A DNA stretch of 64,000 nucleotides from Formosa sp. Hel1_31_208 (GCF_900104785.1 NZ_LT629733.1:1024501-1088500), one strand, 5' to 3'; positions 37,335 to 45,870 are shown, counted from the first letter of the stretch. The notes: generated by a model not told the origin, from the letters alone. Numbers and translations are program-made.

Positions 37335-38043
37335 TTATAACTATATAAAAGTGGCTTTACTACTAATGTTAGTAGGTTTTTTATATGCGTTTTCATCAGT
37401 GAGAAATGCTGGGAGGAAGGTGGTGACGCCAGCTATAAAATTTGTTGGAGATGATAATCTGTTCGTGACTCATGAAACTGTTAGTAAATTGTTAATACAA
37501 AATCAAGAGAGCGTTACAAACAAGCCTAAAGATATTATAGATTTGAACGAATTAGAATCTGCCCTAAACTCTAATTCTATGATTAAGCAAGCGCAAGTGT
37601 TTATGAGTGTTGATGGCTTAATCACAGCTGAAATTGAACAAAAAAAACCTATAGCAAGAGTAAGCACAAATGCATCTTATTACATTGATGAGACGGGTTC
37701 GTTTATGCCTTTATCAACAAATTATACCGCACGCGTGCCTCTCGTAACTGGTAATATTGAAAAGAATGATTTGGTAAATGTGTATACCGTAGCCAAAAAA
37801 GTTCAAGAAGATGATTTTTTGATGACGCATGTCACTGTTATTCATCAAAATCAAGATAAAACTATTGATTTAAAATTTAGATCTCATGATTTTAATATCC
37901 ATCTCGGATCATTGAATTTGTTAGATAAAAAAATAAGTAATCTAAAGGCATTCTATAAGAAAGCCATGAAAGACGATATGCTAGCTGATTATGCGCTAGT
38001 GAATTTAAAATTTGATAAGCAAGTGATTTGCACCAAAAAGTAA
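37324..38043 (+). CDS. ftsQ: division protein FtsQ (DivIB-like)
   Basis: 239 residues starting at TTG (37324), 11 bp inside murC; the N-terminus MRVNYNYIKVALLL matches what I recall of flavobacterial FtsQ and no ATG fits. One membrane helix (about 9-23) follows a short cytoplasmic tail; the periplasmic remainder contains a POTRA-like segment and a beta domain ('YYIDETGSFMPLS', typical of FtsQ). It links FtsA/FtsZ with the FtsLWI complex. Directly followed by ftsA. Confidence 0.9.
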   Translation: MRVNYNYIKVALLLMLVGFLYAFSSVRNAGRKVVTPAIKFVGDDNLFVTHETVSKLLIQNQESVTNKPKDIIDLNELESALNSNSMIKQAQVFMSVDGLITAEIEQKKPIARVSTNASYYIDETGSFMPLSTNYTARVPLVTGNIEKNDLVNVYTVAKKVQEDDFLMTHVTVIHQNQDKTIDLKFRSHDFNIHLGSLNLLDKKISNLKAFYKKAMKDDMLADYALVNLKFDKQVICTKK

Positions 38044-39378
38044 ATGATGGAGAATAATAAAATTTCAGTAGGACTCGATATCGGTACCACAAAAATTGTG
38101 GCAATGATTGGTCGTAAGAACGAATATGGAAAAGCCGAAATTTTAGGGATTGGAAAATCCAAGAGTTTGGGAGTTCATCGCGGTGTGGTCAATAATATTA
38201 CACAAACAATACAATCCATTCAGCAAGCGGTTCAAGAGGCGGAAGCTGAAGCAGGACTAAAAATTGAAGACGTAACGGTAGGAATTGCAGGGCAACATAT
38301 CCGAAGTTTACAACATAGTGATTATATCACGAGAGCAAATTCTGAAGTGGTTATCGATGAAGAAGATATAGATCGATTAATTAATCAGGTGCATAAGTTG
38401 GTCATGCTTCCGGGTGAAGAAATTATTCATGTGTTACCGCAGGAATACAAAATTGATGGTCAAGCTGAAATAAAGGAACCTATTGGCATGTATGGCGGAC
38501 GATTAGAAGCCAATTTCCATGTGGTGGTGGGTCAAGTGTCATCGATTAGAAATATTGGGCGTTGTGTAAAAAGCTCCGGTTTAGAGTTGGAAGGCATCAC
38601 CTTAGAACCACTAGCATCGGCTAATGCCGTATTGAGTCAGGAAGAAAAAGAAGCTGGTGTTGCTTTAATTGATATAGGAGGTGGAACCACAGATCTTGCG
38701 GTGTTTAAAGATGGCATCATACGTCATACGGCTGTAATTCCATTTGGTGGCAATGTCGTGACAGAAGATATTAAAGAAGGCTGTTCTATTATTGAGAAAC
38801 AGGCCGAATTATTAAAAATAAAATTCGGTTCTGCATGGCCAGGAGAGAATAAGGAGAATGAAATCGTATCGATTCCGGGATTGCGTGGTCGCGAACCTAA
38901 GGAGATTACGTTAAAAAATCTATCTAAGATTATTCATGCGCGAGTGGTTGAAATTGTAGAGCAGGTGTATGTTGAGATTAAGAACTACGGTCACGAAGAG
39001 CAAAAGAAAAAATTAATAGCCGGTATTGTTTTAACGGGAGGCGGAAGTCAGTTGAAGCATTTGAAGCAATTGGTGGAGTATATCACAGGAATGGATACAA
39101 GAATTGGCTATCCAAACGAGCACCTTGCGGGTGATAGTGATGATGAGATTGCAAGTCCGTTGTACGCCACCGCTGTAGGTTTAGTGATGGACGGATTAAA
39201 ACGTCAGGAACGCAAACGTGCCGAGAAAGAAATAGAGCTCATGGAGCAGGTGGCCGAAGAAAATGCTGAGGACCATGGCGCGCATGAAGAAGCGATTGAG
39301 CAACCAAAAAAAGAACGCAAGTCCTTTTTAGACAAATTAACAGAACGCGTTAAAGATTTTTTAGATAACGCAGAATAA
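38044..39378 (+). CDS. ftsA: cell division protein FtsA
   Basis: 444 residues, actin-like ATPase that anchors FtsZ to the membrane. N-terminal 'ISVGLDIGTTKIVAMIG' (phosphate 1), 'ALIDIGGGTTDLAVF' (about 205-219, phosphate 2) and 'GIVLTGGGSQLKHL' (adenosine) are visible, as is the SHS2 (1C) domain between. The C-terminal tail is charged and ends in a short amphipathic, basic segment (LDKLTERVKDFLDN), the expected membrane-targeting helix. Start is a tandem ATG-ATG directly after the ftsQ stop. Confidence 0.96.
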   Translation: MMENNKISVGLDIGTTKIVAMIGRKNEYGKAEILGIGKSKSLGVHRGVVNNITQTIQSIQQAVQEAEAEAGLKIEDVTVGIAGQHIRSLQHSDYITRANSEVVIDEEDIDRLINQVHKLVMLPGEEIIHVLPQEYKIDGQAEIKEPIGMYGGRLEANFHVVVGQVSSIRNIGRCVKSSGLELEGITLEPLASANAVLSQEEKEAGVALIDIGGGTTDLAVFKDGIIRHTAVIPFGGNVVTEDIKEGCSIIEKQAELLKIKFGSAWPGENKENEIVSIPGLRGREPKEITLKNLSKIIHARVVEIVEQVYVEIKNYGHEEQKKKLIAGIVLTGGGSQLKHLKQLVEYITGMDTRIGYPNEHLAGDSDDEIASPLYATAVGLVMDGLKRQERKRAEKEIELMEQVAEENAEDHGAHEEAIEQPKKERKSFLDKLTERVKDFLDNAE

Positions 39379-39458
39379 ATAGATCATACATCTTCAATTG
39401 GGTAGGACTATTGAAGGTATTTGGGGAATTATAATATAAATAGAGTAAAAGAAATTTT

Positions 39459-41387
39459 ATGAGCAACAACAATGAGTTAGGCAGCATTGCATTCGATTTA
39501 CCAAAAAACCAATCCAACGTCATTAAAGTGATTGGAGTTGGTGGAGGAGGAAGTAACGCCATTAATCACATGTTTTTACAAGGGATTAAAGGTGTAGATT
39601 TTGTAATATGTAATACAGATGCCCAAGCACTGCAAAACAGTGGTGTCCCGAACAAAATTCAATTAGGAGTTAATTTAACCGAAGGTTTAGGTGCAGGTGC
39701 AAATCCGGAAGTAGGTGAGCAGGCTGCAGTAGAAAGTTTAGAAGATTTACGTCGCATGTTAGATACCAATACAAAAATGGTATTTATTACGGCTGGAATG
39801 GGTGGTGGTACTGGTACAGGTGCAGCACCAATTATAGCGAAGCTTGCGAAAGAATTAGATATATTAACGGTTGGTATTGTGACCATGCCATTTCAGTTTG
39901 AAGGAAAAACAAGAAATGAGCAAGCCCAAAAAGGGGTTGAAACCTTGCGTGGTCATGTAGATTCTTTAGTAGTGATCAATAATAATAAATTACGTGAAGT
40001 TTATGGTAATTTAGGATTTAAAGCTGGTTTCTCTAAAGCAGATGAGGTGTTATCTACAGCATCTCGCGGAATTGCCGAAGTTATCACACACCATTACACA
40101 CAAAACATCGATTTACGCGATGCTAAAACCGTATTGAGTAATAGTGGTACGGCCATTATGGGATCATCTACAGCTTCAGGAAAAACGAGAGCTCAAGAGG
40201 CGATCATGAAGGCTTTAGATTCACCATTACTTAATGACAACAAAATTACTGGAGCTAAAAACGTACTGTTGCTTATCGTTTCTGGTTCTCAGGAAATTAC
40301 TATTGATGAAATAGGTGAGATTAATGATCACATTCAAATTGAAGCCGGACATGGTGCTAATATTATTATGGGTGTTGGTGAGGATGAGTCGTTACAAGAA
40401 TCGATTTCTGTAACGATTATTGCAACTGGATTTGATATTGATCAGCAGTATGAGATTTCAAATACTGAACAAAAGAAAGTGGTTCATGCTTTAGAAGAGG
40501 ATAGGAATGATGAGGTACGTGTTACCGAAAGTGATCCTGCGATTATCACACCAGATATTATTTTAGAAAAGGAAGAAGATACGGATTCGACAGTGGTAGT
40601 TCATACTTTGGTTGATGATGAAGAAGAGATTGATGATGCCCTTAATCATTCGGAGACCGATTTGATTACAACAACTGATATCATTAAAAATATTAGTGTG
40701 GTTTATGATGAAGTTTTAGATCATAAAACTGTAGAAGAGGATTTTGTTATCACGCCAATGCAAGCGGTCAAAGACGAGGTAATTGATGAGGTTGAAGAGG
40801 AGCAGATTACGTTGACGTTTGACTTGCCATTATCATTTGGAGCTTCCGAAGAAGAGGTTGTTGAAGAAAAAACCATTTTCACTTTAGACGAGGAGGTCAA
40901 GGATATGGAAGTACAAGAGCATATAGAAATTGTTCCAGTAACGGAAGCTAATGAGGAAGGTGAAAAGCGTTATGCCTTGGATGATTTCATGACTTATGAG
41001 TCTGCCATGAATGAAAACGACACCAAAGTAAAAGCGCAACCTGAGGTAGAAGAGGAAATTGTATTTGAAAAAAAGGTGATAGAATCTGACGCAACAGAGG
41101 CCGAAGTTGGAGAAGAAATTGATCCAATGAATAGTCCGATTTCAGAATTATTGAAAGAGCGAGCAGACGAAAGGCGTCGTAAAATGAAAGATTTCAATTA
41201 TAAATTCAATACGGCAAAAATAGATGAAATTGAAAAAGAACCAGCATACAAAAGACAAGGTGTGAATTTGGAGGATGCACAGCATTCATCAGAAACCAAT
41301 GCTTCCCGTACATCGGTGACGACTGACGACAACGATGACATTCAATTGAGAAGTAACAATTCATTTTTACACGACAACGTAGATTAA
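39459..41387 (+). CDS. ftsZ: cell division protein FtsZ with long acidic C-terminal linker
   Basis: 642 residues, the tubulin-like GTPase that forms the Z ring. The GTPase core (about 1-330) has the GTP loop 'GMGGGTGTGAAPIIA' (about 109-123), 'VGGGGSNAI' and the T7-type 'NxDxxD'-like region. Beyond it lies about 300 residues of very Glu/Asp/Val-rich linker before a basic end. This roughly doubles the usual 380-400 residue length; long linkers are frequent in Bacteroidota FtsZ. It is 80 bp after ftsA and ends 34 bp before a strong terminator. Confidence 0.96.
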   Translation: MSNNNELGSIAFDLPKNQSNVIKVIGVGGGGSNAINHMFLQGIKGVDFVICNTDAQALQNSGVPNKIQLGVNLTEGLGAGANPEVGEQAAVESLEDLRRMLDTNTKMVFITAGMGGGTGTGAAPIIAKLAKELDILTVGIVTMPFQFEGKTRNEQAQKGVETLRGHVDSLVVINNNKLREVYGNLGFKAGFSKADEVLSTASRGIAEVITHHYTQNIDLRDAKTVLSNSGTAIMGSSTASGKTRAQEAIMKALDSPLLNDNKITGAKNVLLLIVSGSQEITIDEIGEINDHIQIEAGHGANIIMGVGEDESLQESISVTIIATGFDIDQQYEISNTEQKKVVHALEEDRNDEVRVTESDPAIITPDIILEKEEDTDSTVVVHTLVDDEEEIDDALNHSETDLITTTDIIKNISVVYDEVLDHKTVEEDFVITPMQAVKDEVIDEVEEEQITLTFDLPLSFGASEEEVVEEKTIFTLDEEVKDMEVQEHIEIVPVTEANEEGEKRYALDDFMTYESAMNENDTKVKAQPEVEEEIVFEKKVIESDATEAEVGEEIDPMNSPISELLKERADERRRKMKDFNYKFNTAKIDEIEKEPAYKRQGVNLEDAQHSSETNASRTSVTTDDNDDIQLRSNNSFLHDNVD

Positions 41388-41420
41388 TAGCAAATTTAGT
41401 TTAGTGTTTCACACTTTGTT

Positions 41421-41458
41421 AAACCCGAAACGTTGAGAGATACGTTTCGGGTTTTTTT
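41421..41458 (+). terminator. rho-independent terminator of the dcw operon
   Basis: AAACCCGAAACGT (41421-41433) pairs perfectly with ACGTTTCGGGTTT (41442-41454) around an 8-base loop, followed by Ts. Lies 33 bp after the ftsZ stop. Confidence 0.92.
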
Positions 41459-41484
41459 TATGCAGTAATACGGTGAAGCATAGC

Positions 41485-41513
41485 TTGAAACCTCTTACTT
41501 TTTTATATCTTCG
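41485..41513 (+). promoter_or_regulatory. promoter for the YqeY gene
   Basis: TTG (41485-41487), an 18-bp spacer and TATCTTCG (41506-41513), one mismatch from TANNTTTG. Predicted start near 41520, about 17 bases before the ATG at 41537. Confidence 0.55.
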
Positions 41514-41536
41514 TAACCGAAATAAAACGGAGTATT

Positions 41537-41983
41537 ATGAGTTTACAGAATGATGTTATGGTTGCTCTAAAAGCGGCAATGAAAGCGAAAGACCAAACGG
41601 CTTTAGCGGCATTAAGAGCTATAAAATCTGAGCTATTATTGGCGCAAACCTCAGGAGAGGGAGGCGAGTTGACCGAAGACCAAGAGATCAAGATATTATC
41701 TAAGTTGGTGAAGCAGCGTAAGGATAGTGCTGCCATTTATTTAGAACAAGACCGTAAGGATTTGGCCTTACCAGAAATTGACCAGGCGGAAGTGATAAGT
41801 CAGTTTTTACCAGAAGCCTTAACGGAAGAAGAGATAGAGAAAGTGGTGGTTATGACCATAGATGAGATTGGTGCCGAAGGCATGAAAGATATGGGGAAAG
41901 TGATGGGGATTGTTAGCAAGGAGTTAGCAGGCCAAGCCGATGGTAAAACCATTTCAATGATTGTAAAAGCAAAATTGACATAA
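41537..41983 (+). CDS. GatB/YqeY domain protein
   Basis: 148 residues, all-helical YqeY domain like the C-terminal tail domain of GatB amidotransferase subunits. Typical segments: 'AMKAKDQTALAALRAIKSEL' near the N-terminus, 'KQRKDSAAIYLEQDRKDLA' (about 57-75) and 'GKVMGIVSKELAGQADGK' near the end. It is thought to bind tRNA; exact function is not settled. It has its own promoter between two terminators, 9 bp before a tRNA-like fragment. Confidence 0.92.
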   Translation: MSLQNDVMVALKAAMKAKDQTALAALRAIKSELLLAQTSGEGGELTEDQEIKILSKLVKQRKDSAAIYLEQDRKDLALPEIDQAEVISQFLPEALTEEEIEKVVVMTIDEIGAEGMKDMGKVMGIVSKELAGQADGKTISMIVKAKLT

Positions 41984-41992
41984 CACAAAACT

Positions 41993-42023
41993 GGCCTCGT
42001 AGTTCAAGGGGATATCAGATTTC
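41993..42023 (+). pseudogene. truncated 5' half of tRNA-Arg
   Basis: These 31 bases copy the 5' half of the tRNA-Arg at 42056: the first 15 bases are identical, then CT is replaced by GG, five bases are missing between two ATA repeats in the D-arm/anticodon-stem region, and identity continues through TCAGATTTC, stopping in the anticodon loop. The 3' half is absent, so it cannot give a functional tRNA. Confidence 0.75.
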
Positions 42024-42055
42024 AAATTGTTTTTATATGTAATATTAAATTAAAT

Positions 42056-42129
42056 GGCCTCGTAGTTCAACTGGATAGAATATCAGATTTCGGCTCTGAG
42101 GGTTGGAGGTTCGAATCCTCTCGAGGTCA
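42056..42129 (+). tRNA. tRNA-Arg (anticodon TCG)
   Basis: 74 bases that fold fully: 7-bp acceptor (GGCCTCG with CGAGGTC, one G-T), 4-bp D stem, 5-bp anticodon stem TCAGA/TCTGA around loop TTTCGGC giving anticodon TCG, 5-base variable loop, and a GGAGG/CCTCT T stem around TTCGAAT. The discriminator is A; CCA is not encoded. It reads CGA (and by wobble CGG) arginine codons. The island integrase gene lies just downstream. Confidence 0.93.
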
Positions 42130-42155
42130 CTAATATAGGTTCAATTAAATTCATT

Positions 42156-42188
42156 ACCCCGTGTTTCGTAGGAAACACGGGGTTTTTG
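42156..42188 (+). terminator. rho-independent terminator after tRNA-Arg
   Basis: ACCCCGTGTTTC (42156-42167) pairs perfectly with GAAACACGGGGT (42172-42183) around GTAG, followed by T5. It ends the tRNA transcript and marks the left flank of the island. Confidence 0.9.
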
Positions 42189-42219
42189 TTTTCAGTTGGG
42201 TTCGGTTAAACACATAAAA

Positions 42220-42260
42220 TGTTTCACCATTGTTTCACCAAGTGAAACATGTTTCACCAA
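42220..42260 (+). repeat. TGTTTCACCA repeats between tRNA-Arg and the integrase
   Basis: TGTTTCACCA occurs at 42220, 42231 and 42250, with an inverted GTGAAAC copy at 42242-42248. The rest of the 42189-42404 gap shows no gene. Clusters of short direct and inverted repeats beside an integrase gene are typical of arm-type integrase or excisionase binding sites, so this may be part of the attachment region; that role is inferred from position. Confidence 0.6.
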
Positions 42261-42404
42261 AAATTCGTTTTTGGCGAAATATTTAGAAATTATTTGATGG
42301 TGTTTTGGGCTTTCGTTTGCAACTAGATTCTATTGAACTTAGTTGATGTCATTTTTTTGTTCCACAAATTTTTAAACAAAATCAGTAATCTTAACAAAAA
42401 AATT

Positions 42405-43637
42405 ATGGCAACAACATTAAAGTTTTACATCAAAGTTCCTAAAAAGTTAGAAGAAGACAAGCGTTATCCTTTTTATCTGAGAGTCCTTCACAACCGAAAA
42501 AAGGCGGAAGGAAAAATGAGCTTAATTCCAATTATGGGATCTGAACTTAGTAATTGGATTGAAACGAATCAGCGTTTTACTTCAAAAGACAAAAAATATC
42601 TGAGTTATAATCTTTTTCTCAATGCCATTGAGAATGAATTTCATAATTATTTAAGAGATCATAAAGCAGAAATGTCAACTATAACACCTCACCAAATTGT
42701 AGATCATTTATTGAGCAGAGTTCAAATGGATGATAAAATAACAATTCTCCAAGCTGTTAATCATTATTACGAGAATGACATTCTTCCTGATGTCGATAAA
42801 GCTCCAGGAACAAAAAACAATTACAAAAGATCAGTCACTCATTTTTCTAACTTTTTAAAACATACAAAGTTGGATAAATTGCATGTAACGGAGTTCAAAA
42901 GGAAACATGCTGCGAAATTTATTGCTTATTTAAAGAAACCTAATAAAAAGTATAATAAGATCGCTTTAAATGGACAGTCTGTAAATAGTGTGGTGAAGAA
43001 CATTAGACCATTTTTTACCAAGCTTCATTTTGAGGAAGAAATTACTAGAAATCCATTTATTGGGGTCAAGACTACTTTTAAAAGAACTGAAAAACCACGT
43101 TTAGCCAACGCTGAATTCAAAAACATTGTTGAACTTGATTTGTCAAATAATCCAAAACTAGATGTATATCGAGATTTATTTGTGTTTCTGTGTCATACAG
43201 GATTGAGTTATTGCGACGTAATTGATTTAAAATATCCAGATATTAAAAACGGTTATTTTAATCTTGATCGGAAGAAAACCAAAGTACAAACCAAACAATT
43301 TTTTATGAAGCAAACGCTTTCTTTATTTGAAAAGTATGAAGGTCAGTTGCCTGAAAGACGTATTTTACCTAAGCGAAGTTTAGATAAATTTAATTTAAAT
43401 CTGAAGCTAATAGCAGCACTAACAGGTATTGAATTCTCCTTATCAACCTATGCGGCACGGAGGTTTTTTAGACAGTCTATACATGAGGCAGGGATTAGAG
43501 AGGGTTTAGTCATAAAAATTTTAATGGGTCATACGCGCTCAAATGACATCGATAGTCATTATTTTTATATTGATGATGCTATTTTGATACAAGCGAAAAA
43601 GAAATTACAAAAACACTTTAAGAAGATTACTGAATGA
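42405..43637 (+). CDS. tyrosine-type site-specific integrase
   Basis: 410 residues from the ATG at 42405 (MATTLKFYIK, the usual start of Bacteroidota integrases); an in-frame TTG at 42333 only adds unlikely residues. Domains in order: arm-DNA-binding (about 1-90), SAM-like core-binding (about 100-200) and catalytic domain. Active-site positions: the first Arg is Ser in 'HTGLSYCDVIDL', as in IntDOT; the HxxR box reads YAARR (His to Tyr); the later 'MGHTRSNDIDSHYFYID' keeps His and the nucleophile Tyr. It lies just after tRNA-Arg and probably inserted the island there. Its stop overlaps the next gene by 4 bp. Confidence 0.92.
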   Translation: MATTLKFYIKVPKKLEEDKRYPFYLRVLHNRKKAEGKMSLIPIMGSELSNWIETNQRFTSKDKKYLSYNLFLNAIENEFHNYLRDHKAEMSTITPHQIVDHLLSRVQMDDKITILQAVNHYYENDILPDVDKAPGTKNNYKRSVTHFSNFLKHTKLDKLHVTEFKRKHAAKFIAYLKKPNKKYNKIALNGQSVNSVVKNIRPFFTKLHFEEEITRNPFIGVKTTFKRTEKPRLANAEFKNIVELDLSNNPKLDVYRDLFVFLCHTGLSYCDVIDLKYPDIKNGYFNLDRKKTKVQTKQFFMKQTLSLFEKYEGQLPERRILPKRSLDKFNLNLKLIAALTGIEFSLSTYAARRFFRQSIHEAGIREGLVIKILMGHTRSNDIDSHYFYIDDAILIQAKKKLQKHFKKITE

Positions 43638-44437
43638 AAGAGGCGCTAAAAAAACTGAATAAAAAATTTAAGGAACAGGAACTTCAAAGATTAGCTAATG
43701 AAAGGGAGGGACTTATCCATGCACTGGAAAATTTGAAAGAAGATTATTTAAAAATCAATGATTTACAAAAATTTGTTTTAATAGCCGAGAATGTCTTTAA
43801 ATTATCATTTTATAAAGATGATGAGGTTATAGAAGTTGTAAAGTCTTTTGGTTTATTAAAATATACACCCAATGTTTTTATTAATAATACTGATTTTTTT
43901 CAGGCCTTAGATGGTTACCAAGAACAAGTAGAATATTTATACCCTTATGAATTGGTATGGGGATTTTATGAGCGTTATAGTTCATCTGTTATTAAAGAGA
44001 AAATAGCTCTAGATTTAAAAATTGATCTTTCGGATGTAGGAAGAAAAGTTAATAGACAAATAAATAACTTGAATTTTCCTCCAATTTTAAGAGATGTAAT
44101 TGATGATTTGAAAAAATTAGCTGACCTGCTAAAAACAGAAATTCCTAATTACAAAATGCCTCTTTCTGATACGAATCCATTGACTTCAGTTATGCATATA
44201 ATCAATTACGCTCATAAAAATGAGTTATATAATTTATATCACTTTCTTATTGATTTTAATAGAGAGCTTAATTTTATAGATGTTGATGAAGGTGATTTTA
44301 AATTTGAATTTTATGCTTTATTAGAAATTCTTTACAGGACTAAAGGACAGTTGAATAATAGTGAAAAGGCAAAAGCAAATTATTATAATGAAAGACAATT
44401 TAGGGTTGCACATGTTAATAGGAATATATTATCATAG
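43634..44437 (+). CDS. unrecognised helical protein coupled to the integrase
   Basis: 267 residues, overlapping the integrase stop by ATGA, so translationally coupled. I do not recognise a family. It is rich in Leu, Lys, Glu and Asn, with a charged coiled-coil-like N-terminus (about 1-45) and predicted helices throughout; there is no signal peptide, membrane segment or cysteine cluster. Position suggests a helper for integration/excision or an element-maintenance gene, but this is inference from location only. Confidence 0.6.
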   Translation: MKEALKKLNKKFKEQELQRLANEREGLIHALENLKEDYLKINDLQKFVLIAENVFKLSFYKDDEVIEVVKSFGLLKYTPNVFINNTDFFQALDGYQEQVEYLYPYELVWGFYERYSSSVIKEKIALDLKIDLSDVGRKVNRQINNLNFPPILRDVIDDLKKLADLLKTEIPNYKMPLSDTNPLTSVMHIINYAHKNELYNLYHFLIDFNRELNFIDVDEGDFKFEFYALLEILYRTKGQLNNSEKAKANYYNERQFRVAHVNRNILS

Positions 44438-44499
44438 TAAACTTTTTGTTCCAAGCTTTTTCAGGTTTTATTCAGACATTTGAAATCAAAAGCATTCAA

Positions 44500-44727
44500 A
44501 TGGATTCAAAAAATAACAACACAGCAACACTAACTGCCTCTCAAATCATGGGTGATTGGGTACCGAGAAAAGTAGTTCAAGACTTCTTTAACTACGGCAA
44601 TACAAAAATGTCAACCTTTGCTACCGACTATAATGTTAGAATTTCAAAGGTTGGCAAACGTATTTTTTATAAATATTCAGATATCATTAGATTGATGAAT
44701 GATGGACTCTGTGAAAATGACAGTTGA
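44500..44727 (+). CDS. small helix-turn-helix protein, excisionase-like
   Basis: 75 residues from the ATG at 44500; an upstream TTG (44446) gives an unlikely hydrophobic extension. The segment 'VPRKVVQDFFNYGNTKMSTF' followed by 'VRISKVGKRIFYKYSDIIRL' resembles winged-helix MerR/Xis-type domains that read a short DNA site, as found beside Bacteroidota integrases. It may act as an excisionase or target-site specifier for the integrase. Similarity is weak and based on pattern and neighbourhood. Confidence 0.55.
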   Translation: MDSKNNNTATLTASQIMGDWVPRKVVQDFFNYGNTKMSTFATDYNVRISKVGKRIFYKYSDIIRLMNDGLCENDS

Positions 44728-44735
44728 TACGGTGC

Positions 44736-45089
44736 TTAATTTTGGAGCTTTCTTTTAAACTTCTTCAATTCGATTAACTTTTCTGTAAGTTTCATGTTTG
44801 TTATTGCCAAATCTACTGTCTTATCATAAAAAGTTTTGTATTCACTCTTTAGCTTTTCTAGCACTTGACAAATAAACTCCATTTTTTTAATTGTTAAATC
44901 AATGCCTTCAATTAATTCTTCTTTATTTTCCGTTTTACCGTAGCTGTTTTTGTGCTTGGATAATAAGTGATTCGCCCATTCTGATACACTTAAATCATGT
45001 GAGTGAGCTATTTCATTAAATTCCCAATATTGACGTTCATTAACTCTGACAGTGATGTTTTTGTTTTTAGGATTATTTTTTCTATTCAT
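44736..45089 (-). CDS. ribbon-helix-helix-like protein with coiled coil
   Basis: 117 residues from the ATG at 45089 (MNRKNNPKNKN); a longer reading to 45131 is possible. A basic start, then 'ITVRVNERQYWEFNEIAHSH' and 'LSVSEWANHLLSKH' look like a ribbon-helix-helix domain as in plasmid MobC-type or antitoxin-type regulators. The second half is a Lys/Glu-rich coiled coil. It could be an accessory relaxosome protein or a regulator; no relaxase gene is in view. It converges with the preceding gene. Confidence 0.55.
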   Translation of the reverse strand: MNRKNNPKNKNITVRVNERQYWEFNEIAHSHDLSVSEWANHLLSKHKNSYGKTENKEELIEGIDLTIKKMEFICQVLEKLKSEYKTFYDKTVDLAITNMKLTEKLIELKKFKRKLQN

Positions 45090-45197
45090 GATACAATTAT
45101 TTATTTTTATAAGTGTATAAATGTAAAGCATTGACTGTTATCATATTGGAACAATTTTATGACATATGTGTAAAGCATGAGGGTTATCAAATAGACC

Positions 45198-45653
45198 TTA
45201 TTCATGGCAAATATACTTGTCAATCATATACCTTGTAATTGGTTTAAGTGTTTTTCCCGTTTCTGGATGTAATCCTAGAGCCGTGAAATATTCTAACTCT
45301 TTATTTCTATTCTTTCCATACCAGATATTGACACTTTCATCGTCATTAAAAAATTTTGTGTCGCAAGTCGGTGACACTTTTTCAAAAAGATTTATCCTTT
45401 CTTCTTTATATCGTTTAAGTTGGTTCATGTTATATTTTTCTGTATCAAAATCCACCTCTATATAATGATCTTCTTGCCACATCATCCAACTTTGTCTGGT
45501 TGAATAATTGTATATAAATATCCCAGAAATGACGACAGCAGAAATAATAATCAATAGTTTATTCCTTTTTAAAAAATTTTGAAGTTTAGGTTTAGTAATA
45601 GTTTTTTCACTTGAATTATGTTTTATAAAGTCAGCGAAACTGGTAAATCCCAA
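45198..45653 (-). CDS. single-pass membrane protein, unrecognised
   Basis: 151 residues. A basic cytoplasmic-type N-terminus (about 1-31) is followed by one membrane helix (about 32-49, KLLIIISAVVISGIFIYN) and an extracytoplasmic domain of about 100 residues rich in charged and aromatic residues, with two Cys (in 'SPTCDTKF' and 'KYICHE'). I do not recognise the family. It diverges from the helicase operon across 217 bp of AT-rich DNA that probably holds promoters for both; no clear consensus box was found there. Confidence 0.55.
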   Translation of the reverse strand: MGFTSFADFIKHNSSEKTITKPKLQNFLKRNKLLIIISAVVISGIFIYNYSTRQSWMMWQEDHYIEVDFDTEKYNMNQLKRYKEERINLFEKVSPTCDTKFFNDDESVNIWYGKNRNKELEYFTALGLHPETGKTLKPITRYMIDKYICHE

Positions 45654-45870
45654 ATAATGACTTATAGCGTATATTATTTTTGTTTTGAACTAATGATAAT
45701 TTTCACTTTTTATTATTCTTACTTTTTATATCTTTAAATTTCCTAAAACATCAAATAAATTAATGAATATATATGTTATAATAACTACCTGGAATAATAA
45801 AATTAACGGAAAAGCAAAGAACGGAAGTGTTTTTTTTTAATGACATTAATTTTATTAAAACAAAGGTATA

